64,000 nt of DNA. It comes from Davidsoniella eucalypti (lineage: Eukaryota; Ascomycota; Sordariomycetes; Microascales; Ceratocystidaceae). Below the pieces are notes generated by a model. It had not been told where the DNA came from. It saw nothing but the letters and a program-made list of their open reading frames with translations, and did no database searches. Each line of letters opens with the position of its first letter. The stretch's first letter is position 1. The stretch lies in the NCBI GenBank assembly GCA_004009845.1, contig RMBW01000063.1, forward strand, positions 1-64,000, given 5' to 3'. A program made the position numbers and the translations under genes. This document shows positions 26,901 to 35,880 of the stretch, one piece after another.

Positions 26901-29402
26901 CACACTACTATGAATGTGTTGAGTGCTGAACTGAGCGAGATGTCCTTATAGTGTTATGCTTTTCTGTATAGAGTCGGACTTTGGTAGTATCGTTTTGGCA
27001 TGTAATTATAGCATCAGACGAGGTCGGAGCAACAAGTCAGAGTAGCAAAGACAGACGGTTATGGAGACATAATAGAGCACCGAGAGCAAGACAAGGTTGC
27101 TACAAAAGTGGACTCTGGGAACAGACCGCTAACCTTTAGCATCCTCGAAAACATGCAAAAAGATGCAGATAGGAATCCGGCTATGAGAATGACACTATGA
27201 AACGATAGCTTGGTGAGATGCGCTTCCGATGGACCTCTAACTAGCTTCATCCTCACTATCAAAAGGATCTTTAAAAGCAATCGTATGAAAAGGAATGCGA
27301 GTGTCTAGCGGGAATATGAGGCACCGAGACAGCGAGTGATGATGACCACAACACGGCAGAAAGCGAGCGATGATGATAGCGGTAGATGATCGGTAGCAGA
27401 GTCCTAAACTCCGATGATTGCTAGGATAGAGGGTAGAACAGAATCAGATTAAGGATACCTAAAATGCTCATAAAACGAGTACTAGAAAGGCTGGGTCGCT
27501 GTCACACTCCACGGTGGTGGTCTTCTGAGGCCTGCCGATTTAATTTGACGTTGGGTTTATGTTTTGAGCACCAAGTTTAGTGTGCATATAGCTCCAAGAC
27601 AATATTACAGTATTAGAGATAGAGAGGGGTCCTTAACCGCCTGTGAAGATGACAGCCTGGGCCCCGCCTTAAAGTTGCATCCAACCAATGAATGTGACTA
27701 TAGTCGACTAGGGTTTGGGCTAGCATGGCAGACGGCAACAAAGACGCTGGCGTTTCAGTGAGGGTGGAGCACTAAGACTCCGTTTCTAGCATTCTAACTG
27801 GCTGATTCTAGGCTGCTGTCACTGATGGCTATCTGGCTAGTTGTCTGCCTGCTGTACTAGGCTGGCCTTTTGTTCGTAGATGGTCTACCTCATGATACTT
27901 TTCTATTGCTAAAGCCTGCCCTCACCCCACGTCCCATCGTTTTCTCTCGCCCCTTGGAGCATTATGTATACGCTCTAAACGCCTCTTCATTCAACTTCGA
28001 TTAGTCGGTATTACTATCTTTGTTTGTGGGTATCCCAAGTGCCGAGACTATCACACCGACTGTTTGACAGCCCAACTACGACGCCAACTAGCTTCAAATA
28101 GCAATAGTCTAGCTTTGTTATCGTGCAGGTAAGCCAGAGACATCTATTAAAACGGCAACATCATAGTTCTATGTCGAGATAAGGGCGATGGAAGGACTTC
28201 GGTCACATCAACACAGCGATTTGGCCTGACCAGGCCTCATACAGTGATAGCTGATTGTCTGGCAGCCAGATTCCGTTGGGGATGCCATGATCCCTACTAG
28301 CCCTGCTGTCATCACAGTGACCTTGGCTTGTATCTTGATTCCTTCATAGCGCAACTTTATTAGCACCACAGTCCACTTGGTTTCATGAAGTGCTTACTGC
28401 GATGTCCTATCAGACTGGTGCCTTGCATGGCCGATCATTCTTGTCCTATCAATAGTAGTAGAACAGAACACCACAGGCTATCATCAGTCCAGGCAACGTT
28501 TTTCTCGTCAGGATAGGCTTCGAACATGCTGTGACATCTCGGGATAGAGCTAGGCATACATGGCTGGTTTTCTTACTGTTTTGCCCTGCCACGCTTTGTC
28601 TCCATACGTATATCCCTGCAACCCATATGTTTGGAGCTTGCTGACCCATAGTACTGAGTAGTTCAGTTCAGTCAAGTCCACCAGCCACTTATCGTCTCTT
28701 TTCCCTCCTTATGTTGTGACTAACTCTCTATATTCTTCTCGATCTTCCTCCAGACATATTCATCAATCTTCACAATAGTCGAATAAACTCCCGTATTTTT
28801 GCAATTACGACAGTGCCGACTTAAGCAAACACTGCTTAATCCCGCCAGCCAACCGATCTCCATATCAAGCGCACATCGCTCGATCAACCTAAAGCACCTC
28901 ACTTATCTACCAGCTACACGCCCTTTCTCATAATTCTCCAACACAAACCGGCCACCCCTCCTACGAATCATTCTTGTTCTCCTCTTGGCTGCTCCTTCTT
29001 CCTCGCGACGCAGCCTTCGACATACGACGTTCCAAAAACCACGCTGAACACGGAAAACGCGGTTCGCTTTCTTTAAATCTTTGCTGCAATCATCCTCCTG
29101 CGTCTCCGTGACTGCGACGCCGACGCCAACCACTGCGCGATTCTCGCACCACGAATATATTTGTACCGTGATTAGGTCATAAGCTCAGGTCTATCCCGAC
29201 CCTCCATCACTGCGCCAGCCGCCCTTTTGTATATCTGCGACTGTTCGAGATCGGCCTACGTCAGAGCTGTCTACCAGAAGACACCAAAAGCTTCACACAC
29301 CCCTACCTATTCTCCTCCGAAATCTCCGGTCTATAACCATTCAAGTGGCCTTTGCATTCTGCATATCGCTTTTTATCCGATACACCATTACGTGATATCA
29401 CA
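14947..29402. other. Gene-empty stretch of about 14.5 kb
   Basis: This is the longest stretch without a recognisable gene. Open frames are scattered on both strands and look like chance: hydrophobic and Ser/Cys/Tyr-rich, no family motifs. The longest (minus, 24695-25273) begins with TTG rather than ATG. The left part (to about 17.9 kb) may be the long 5' region of the bHLH gene, and the right part (about 28.7-29.4 kb, pyrimidine-rich) is probably the SFT2 leader. Small repeats include a 7-bp unit GAGACTT repeated around 15395-15420, an (ACGT)n run near 19736 and an (AC)n run near 25424. I cannot exclude intron-rich or non-coding genes. Confidence 0.55.
15395..15420. repeat. Short tandem repeat of GAGACTT
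   Basis: The 7-bp unit GAGACTT occurs about three times in direct succession, with a degenerate copy before it. It lies about 450 bp upstream of the bHLH start codon. Nothing links it to a function. Confidence 0.6.
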
Positions 29403-32400
29403 ATGGCTTCTTCTTCGTTTCGCGACTCCATCAATTCACTGGGCTGGTCCCGCCGGGAGCCTGCGCCCATCATCACGTCAGCTCCAGCCCAAGGAGGCTT
29501 CATGGCATCGCTGCAGTCTATCAACCCGTTCGGCAACTCAGGATATATAGCCCTTCCAGACGAGCAAGGTCTACCTCCCCCTGTACAAAGCGGACGCCAG
29601 GAGGAAGGGTTTCTAAACCGTGAGTCAATCAATATCATTCTAGACCGTTCAACTTTCCTCATTCGACGACATGCATAGCATGTGTGCAGATACAAGTGTG
29701 TCCAATTGCTACAGTCTCTTTAAACCCATATTGACAAGATATGCGTGGCGCTCTCTAAATAGACGCGTTCAATCGTTTCTATCAGTAATGCACCACATGC
29801 TCATGATTCTATCTTTGTCTTTTCTCTACAAACTCGACTCCTAGTGTGAGAGATATGGATTGCACCAAATCAGCCCAGTACTATTGTTTCTGCCATTGCT
29901 TTATAAGCCCTCAGAAATCAAGAAGCAGTTCTTCTACAGACACCCCTACCTTCGGAATACAGATACAGAGCTTCTCGTACTTCTTTGTTCGTCGGAGGGG
30001 CGCAACTTGTGTCTTACAATCATGATTGTCTGAACTAGCAATAGGCTAAGAAGGAGTATCTGCAAGTGCTCATGTGAACAACGTCACTGTCGTGGCGGGG
30101 CTATTTTTGCACGTATTTTGTCATTTTGTAGGAATCCAATGGCAACCAGCCGATTCCTACAGAAAGCCAAGAGATATAAGCATAGTAGCTAGCTATCTAG
30201 TGAATCAGATCTTGTCTCCCTACAGTCATGTCGTCTATGTAGCTGTACGTACATACGTATGTATGCAGAAAGCACTGTTCTAACCTCTTTTCCTCTTTGG
30301 GACACTTACAGTGAGTCGTTGGGATCGCACACTTATCTTTGCCGTGTGCAATATCGCTTCTATTGCATGCTTCTCTCTCAGTTTCCTCGTTATCACGCTA
30401 CGCCCGCGCAAATTTGTAATCCTGTAAGTATCTTATCTCCTCATTCTCTCATAACCCTTAACCAGTCGCCGCCTATATTGTCTCTATCTTGGAAGACCAT
30501 CTATAGTGGCCAGGCGGAATATCATAGTGTCTCTTCTTGCACTATCATCACACCAAACCATTGCCCATACCATTTCATACTCTTCTTTGCTGCCTAGCAT
30601 CTCATCTACCAGAAAGCTTTTTCACAGCCACAACTATCACCTCCCCATGATTACTTGCATAGGACCTACTGAGACGTTCATGTCCCTACATATGGACACA
30701 TCCGAAAGTTCGATGAGACCTAGCCGTCTTAGGAACTATATTGTCTAGTTGTCTATTGGCTTCTGTTGTTTCCTTAGCCTTTTTTCCTTGCTTTCCCCTG
30801 CAGCCAATACCAGTTCACCCAAACAAAACGAAACATTCCTAAAGGTATTTGCACTGCCGCTGTTAATCTAACCTACACTTCCATTCTCTTCACTTCCGGG
30901 CGGGATGTGGAAGGAGTCAGGAAGAAACACAGAAGAAACAACGTCTATTTGTGTGTAGTCGTGTAGTAGCAGTAGAAGGAAGGGGGCTCGGATGCAGAGG
31001 TCACAAGTCACATACATCTTATATGAGATGCATGAAGGAGGGGACAGACCATATAGCTTTGCCATACATGCACAATGTGGCCTGCTGGTTCCCCTCACCG
31101 TCAACTGAAGCAACCCAAAATATCAAAGAAGGGCCCTCCCATGCAGGTGCAGTTGCGGGTAACTTGCATTTCCAATGTGCATTGCATTAATTGCATGCAT
31201 GGCGGCCTCCCTTTAGTTTTCCTCTTCTTTCTTTCTTTTCCTTTTGCTTCCTTTCACTCTACTCTTCTCTTGCCATGGGAAATATTATCGACCAAAATTT
31301 TGGTTTCTCGGCACTTGGAATTGTCACACATTGAGTGTTTCTTTTTGCTCGCCTTATTTTACCTTTTATTTTCTCGCTAGAAACTATGAAGGGGGGGTGG
31401 GAATCAGTTGAACCACATGTCGATTACCTTTGTTCTCTCTGGCTAGTGCTAATAACTACGTCCATTGTCCACATAGAAGTCTGAGAGACTAACTTGGAAA
31501 TACAATACGCGCGATATTGTACTTTGGAGATGTCTGCCAAAGTCGTTCACGTAATATGCGATGTACCAGTGTACATGCTCGTCTATCAAAGTTGGAAAAG
31601 GGACCAACCTATCTTGGTATTGAGCATCTCATCTTACCACACTTCTCCAACTCCACTGATGTATCTCACTCATACTATTCCGATATCTAAGCTTCATTGT
31701 TATAGCTTCTACAACATACCGATTAGTAATTTCACATGCTAACAAGACTTCTAGATGGACTCTTGGCTCCATCTTGTTCATGGCATCTTTCGCTTCGCTG
31801 ATGGGCCTCATGCCATATATTCGTCACTTGATGTCTGGTTCACGCTTGCCTTTTACCGCCGCGTACTTTGGATCCATTGCCATGACTCTTTACTTTTCTC
31901 TGGGTGTAAGTCTATCTTCTTCTTTCTATGTTCTGATTTCTTCTTCAATGGTTCACATGGGCCGTCATATATATAAGTGTCTGCCTACAGTAACTATTTT
32001 TCCACACCATTTGCGCCTCAGATTAGTCGCTTCTCTTGCACGCTTTGTAGTCGGGTGGTCTATTGTCTTTCCTAAAGTGGTCAGCCCGTTATTTATGGAA
32101 AGACTAGTCGGCTTTAGTATTCACATGGCTTTTCTCCTTCAAATAACCTATGACCTCATCGACATTTCCCTTGCCCAGAATTCATCCTATCAAGCCTATG
32201 ACCCCCAATTCCCCCCCCCCCCCACGTGCTTCCTTTTTCTTCCATCAGAATCTTACGAACCCTTATCAAGAGTAACCCACGTGAATATATTCTTGTTAGG
32301 TCGTCAAGTAATGATTAACATGCTAACCATCTTCTTTTACCAACAGCTACACAGTACTATTCTCACTCTGTTCTCGGCGTTCATCCAAATCGGTGCTTTG

Positions 32401-32499
32401 ATATGGTACATGGTAAGTTACTTCCCCATGGGAAGCGCTAGTCTACGTATGGTTTCCTCATTTGGTGCTCGTCAAGCTACATCGTGGATGAGTGGATAA
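29403..32499 (+). CDS. SFT2: Sft2 vesicle transport protein, join(29403..29619, 30312..30423, 31755..31905, 32347..32499)
   Basis: Sft2 is a small tetraspanning membrane protein of the late Golgi that helps fusion of endosome-derived vesicles with the Golgi, with the t-SNARE Sed5/Tlg2 machinery. The four exons give 210 residues, close to the usual 200-220. The N-terminal cytosolic part has the family start (SFRDSINSLGWSRR) and SLQSINPFG. It is followed by LSRWDRTLIFAVCN in exon 2, WTLGSILFMASF and SGSRLPFTAAYFGS in exon 3, and LHSTILTLFSAF to SYFPMGS in exon 4, ending SWMSG. Four hydrophobic segments are visible. All three introns have good donors (GTGAGT, GTAAGT, GTAAGT) and CTAAC branch points near the acceptors, and codon phases match (C|TG, CT|A, then phase 0). 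The introns total about 2.5 kb against 633 nt of coding sequence, unlike every other gene here. Confidence 0.95.
29620..30311 (+). other. SFT2 intron 1 (692 nt)
   Basis: The donor is GTGAGT, the branch TCTAACC lies about 30 nt before the acceptor, and the acceptor is CAG. It splits a Leu codon. It is four to ten times longer than most other introns in the window. I saw no open frame or RNA gene motif inside. Confidence 0.9.
30424..31754 (+). other. SFT2 intron 2 (1331 nt)
   Basis: The donor is GTAAGT, the branch GCTAACA sits about 12 nt before the acceptor TAG, and a Leu codon is split after base 2. At 1.3 kb it is exceptional for an ascomycete intron. It contains pyrimidine-rich blocks but no box C/D or H/ACA pattern that I could make convincing. 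Confidence 0.9.
31906..32346 (+). other. SFT2 intron 3 (441 nt)
   Basis: The donor is GTAAGT, the branch GCTAACC is near 32330 and the acceptor is CAG. The intron stays open in the forward frame and so merges exons 3 and 4 into one false long open frame. It carries a run of 13 C at 32211-32223 directly followed by CACGTG (32223-32228), and a second CACGTG at 32278-32283. Confidence 0.9.
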
Positions 32500-32758
32500 A
32501 CAGCAAACAGTCTGTCTATATATCACATAATCACTTATCACCAAGTCATGCATGGGAAAACATCGTTACTTGTCTATATATAGTCTGAACCATTACTTTA
32601 ACTTCCGGTATAAAAAGAAGATGTACTTAACGCCAAGAGATGTATCGTTACCGTCTACCTTTCCCCCACCTAGTTCTATGTCACTACCTAGCCACTAAAA
32701 AATATGATCAAGGCATTATTTCTGTGCCAGTTACGAAAGCTGGATCACGAAGATCGTC

Positions 32759-32762
32759 AAAA
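32759..32762 (-). terminator. Pol III terminator of tRNA-Ile
   Basis: A run of four T on the minus strand lies 11-14 nt past the 3' end of the tRNA, as expected for RNA polymerase III termination, though four T is the minimum. Confidence 0.6.
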
Positions 32763-32773
32763 GGTTAAGCTGA

Positions 32774-32869
32774 TGCTCACTACCAGGGTCGAACTGGCGA
32801 CCTTCGCATTACTTGATATTCGACGATGGGATATTAGTACGACGCTCTAACCAACTGAGCTAAGCGAGC
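32774..32869 (-). tRNA. tRNA-Ile (anticodon AAU) with a 22-nt intron
   Basis: Read on the minus strand, the acceptor arms GCTCGCT and AGTGAGC pair over seven bases with one G-U, and A is the discriminator. The D arm is GCTC-AGTTGGTTA-GAGC. The anticodon stem is TCGTA with TGCGA and the loop is CTAATA plus A, giving anticodon AAU for isoleucine. A 22-nt intron sits at the standard place, one base after the anticodon (32810-32831). The T arm is GCCAG-TTCGACC-CTGGT. The mature length is 74 nt before CCA addition. The 5' flank is disturbed only 10 nt away by a (GTT)n run and a foreign-looking segment, which could affect transcription. Confidence 0.95.
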
Positions 32870-33638
32870 TAGTGTTTTGTTGTTGTTGTTGTTGTTGTTG
32901 TTATATTTATTCTCTTCCTAAACTATTACGAGTGGATTTTCGAGTCCGGTCGTGCCGATTTTTCTGTCTCCGGTATATCTTATCCACTTCCACCCGTATC
33001 CTAGTCCGGGTCCGGACTACCCTCTCGGGCTCCATAGGACGCCTTCAGGGATACCCCCTGTAACTTCAAAACATCCTCAAACCATTCCCCAAAAAAAGAC
33101 CCACATCATCCAAGCCCTAAGTGGGGCTACCATCCACGTAATCAGGTGACCGCACCATCCGACGCGCCTCCAAGAGGCTGGTGATCGAGTGTCGAGAGAA
33201 GAGAAAAATTGGCGTAGTCGAGTCGGGTGCGATGGTAGAGGCACAGCGACAAGACTCCCGCGCCGCGGGTTGGGCTTCCGGAACCTTCAAAAATAGGTTG
33301 CCCTTCGAGTATGAGTGTGTCTCCCTGAGCTTTGTAGTGTGTAGTGACTCGGGAGACCAGCGATCGCGTGAGTGTGGCGAAAAGGGGGGCGATTGTTGGT
33401 GAGAACATCTCTCGAGAGAGGAAAAAGTCGGGCTCAAGGCCTCATACTCGATGCATCAATAAAGACAAGTGTCTAAAAAGATAAAAAGAATGGACAGCAG
33501 CATCGGGAATATGTGCTGGTCGCTCTTGAAAACCCACGACGAAGGGGAAAAATTCGTCTTTGGACAAAGGGGGAGGTAACTTGAACTCAAAGTTACCCCC
33601 CCGAGGGTTGTAGGAGGGAAGGTTGAGCTAGTGTTTTG
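32866..33638. mobile_element. Candidate inserted element next to tRNA-Ile, flanked by a 14-bp direct repeat
   Basis: The 14-mer GAGCTAGTGTTTTG occurs at 32866-32879 and again at 33625-33638. The left copy includes the first four bases of the tRNA. Between them lie about 745 bp that are more GC-rich than the surroundings, with short minus-strand open frames (33117-33437, 33142-33408) that I do not recognise. At the left edge eight GTT units (32879-32902) read as (AAC)n on the minus strand, like the simple-repeat 3' tail of a non-LTR retroelement or SINE. The layout suggests a minus-strand element with a target-site duplication, placed just upstream of a Pol III gene. There is no recognisable reverse transcriptase or terminal repeat, so it would be non-autonomous or heavily truncated. 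Confidence 0.45.
32879..32902. repeat. (GTT)8 microsatellite
   Basis: Eight uninterrupted GTT units begin 10 bp upstream of the tRNA-Ile 5' end. They mark the left boundary of the candidate inserted element. Confidence 0.9.
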
Positions 33639-35663
33639 GATGAAATATTGGTTTATAATGACCCTATATATAGTCTTGTAGCTGTTGGGGGGTTGTTGTA
33701 AAGCAATAAGCATGGCGATGTATGATCTTGGCCATCTGAAAAGATGTTGAATTCAGAGTCAGTAACTGTGATAAAAGTTTTATTTCGAAGTGCCCCGCTA
33801 GTGGGGAAGTCGAGGTTTCGGACATCAGATTGCTTCATGCCTTCTGTCAAGATTTACTAGGATTTGTCTGGCCTACGTCTTTTTCACAGCAACATATACG
33901 TCTTCTTGGAGATACTTCAAGTAGACGTAAAATATAGTCAAGTCTAGTCAAAAGAAACGAGCAAACTAAGGGAATGATGAAATAGAAAAGTATTTCCTTG
34001 GTCATCTACCTCATCTTCAGTAGAACTAAATTTTACTATACTAAAGCCAGTACCTATATTTTCCTACCTCTGATATACACCAAATGTCACATCATGAAGT
34101 GTTTACTTCCAGGCTGTGATGTGTCAAGCAGGTCCAATAGTGCTCTGTATCTTTGTCCTTCTCACAGTGATATTATGTGACATCAATGTCAGTCAGTGCC
34201 TTTCATAGTAGCCCATAAATATCTGTGAGCTAAAAATACATACAGAGAGCATTTTCTTGTATATTCCATGATCCCCTAGGTGTGGCTACGTTGGCCGGAA
34301 AATAAAGGTATAGTTTTCTATGGGCAGGCTTACTTCATCCACCGCCTGTCTTTCACCAGAGTCTAGCTATTCCCTTACGATTTCCATGGAGCCCCGTCGA
34401 TGGTAAACATTTGTGTCACCTCAGATGAAATGGCCTTAATTCCTAGGATGTACCTAAACGCTTCAAAATTGTTGATGATTGTGATCATGATGATGATTCT
34501 ATACATATTCGTTAACTTATCTTAGAGTTTACCTTTGATTCTAGATCCTGAGAACCATGGAAGGTGAGTTTGTCATGAGGAGCTATGTTCTTTTTACAGG
34601 AAATTAGTATAATATTTCACTGACAGTTTGTCCCGTATTTACTACTCTTGGGAAAACTTTTATTTTGGCTAACATATCAGAGTCTTCGGTCATGCATAAG
34701 TTTTATTCTATCTCAATGCCCAAAAAAAATTTTATGGTTCTCCTCAAAACAATGACATCATCACTCGCAAACAGTGAAGGTATGTGATAAATAAAGCTAG
34801 TTATTATCAATGGATTTCTTGTGTAGTCCACACAATAGTCCCTTGTATATCTAAATAACAATAACAATGTAGAAACACTGTCAGCACAGTCTTCTAATAT
34901 GGGATGTCCCTGTAGGTTTCCTCAATATCCAACGCTACCGGTCATACAAGACTATTGTGAGCATGTTATATTTTACACTAGTTTTGTCATTGTATTTTTG
35001 TAACACTATTACATCCAAGGGAACTTGCAAATAAGATAGTATCTACTCGGAAATATACAATTTCAGCTATATCTAATCTTATTCTTGTTGGAATTAGTTT
35101 CCCAAGTTCCGGTCTCGAGCTTCTTCATAACTTGTCTCCGAGCTGCCCCTCACAGCTACTCCGTGTGGCAGCGCTCATCATATCATTACTTCCTATCTAT
35201 AATATATACCCATAGTTTTTCTCTCATGTTTTAGTCATCTAGAATCTTAGTTTATCCGGATTAATTACTGCTCACTTTGACTACTTCTTATTGCAAACGA
35301 TATTGGGTGGTTCTTTACATGTCTACAAAAATTACAGATACACTTACAAATATAGAGCATCTCTCATAGTCCAATATTGGAATTTACCCAGCATATCTAA
35401 GGGCTCACCTACGGGGTTCCGGGTTTAGTTGCGTGATTATTCCCTTTACAGCAAAGGAGAATCATGACTAACAAGAAAAGCCACCAGCTCTTATCACGAG
35501 GGCCCGGCAAATGATACTTTGACTTTATCAGCCACATTAAACTTCTACCTAGTCTGATTTTGAATCTCAAAGACCTGTAAGCGTGTAATTACCAGACAAG
35601 AGCTTAATGGTCTTCGCCCCAAGTGCGTATAGTATATAGTGTCTTCTAGATAGATAAACGTTC
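33639..35663. other. Gene-empty stretch between the tRNA-flanking element and the 5S sequence
   Basis: The DNA is AT-rich with short open frames only. No protein family, transposase or further Pol III gene was recognised. Confidence 0.6.
35633..35638 (+). promoter_or_regulatory. TATA element upstream of the 5S sequence
   Basis: TATATA lies 26-31 bp before the 5S start. Filamentous ascomycetes such as Neurospora have a TATA element close to -29 upstream of their dispersed 5S genes, so both position and sequence fit. Confidence 0.6.
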
Positions 35664-35880
35664 ACATACAACCATAGCTTGTAGAAAGCATGGGATCCCG
35701 TCCGCTCTCCCCTAGTTGGCCTACAAAGCGCTTGACCAGTACTGATTTGATTGATATTTAATTTTGTCAACACATTCTAGATTAGATTACTTATTTTAAA
35801 ATTGCCGAGCAAGTTTTGATATACAAGCACCATCAGTACTACGGTGGGTGACCACATGGGAATACCAAGTGTTGTATGTT
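35664..35880 (+). rRNA. 5S rRNA gene interrupted by a 90-bp insertion (likely pseudogene)
   Basis: The first part (35664-35743, 80 nt) carries the ascomycete 5S hallmarks ACATACAACCATAG and CCCGTCCGCTC. The second (35841-35880, 40 nt) carries GGTGGGTGACCAC, GGGAAT and GTTGTATGT. Joined they make 120 nt, the normal length. The terminal helix ACATACAAC/GTTGTATGT is perfect over nine pairs. Helix II (GCTTGTAG with CTACAAAGC) pairs with one bulge. CGCTTG before the break pairs with CAAGTG after it. The break falls at position 80, inside the internal promoter region (box C). A T5 run at 35879-35883 could terminate transcription. Intact helices suggest a recent event. I call it a pseudogene unless the insert is removed from the RNA. 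Confidence 0.85.
35737..35840. mobile_element. 90-bp insertion in the 5S sequence with a 7-bp direct repeat
   Basis: CAGTACT occurs at 35737-35743 and 35834-35840. One copy belongs to the 5S sequence; the other is an exact duplicate. The 90 bp between them (35744-35833) are AT-rich and unlike 5S. I find no convincing terminal inverted repeats. Removing the insert plus one repeat restores a canonical 120-nt 5S. No placement of the ends within the repeat gives a GT-AG intron, so a transposition or repair insertion is more likely than splicing. Confidence 0.65.

Noticed and set aside
31774..32499. 241-codon forward frame with membrane-like sequence
   Set aside because: It is SFT2 exons 3 and 4 joined by the unspliced intron 3; the middle part does not fit the family and contains good splice sites at both ends.
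33117..33437. Overlapping minus-strand frames inside the tRNA-flanking segment, considered as gag or ORF1 remains
   Set aside because: No zinc knuckle, reverse transcriptase or endonuclease motif; kept only as part of the candidate element.
33410..33440. GAGGAAAAAGTCGGGCT, considered as the conserved region I of RNase P or MRP RNA
   Set aside because: No matching conserved region V (ACAGAAA-like) at a suitable distance, and the following sequence turns AT-rich.
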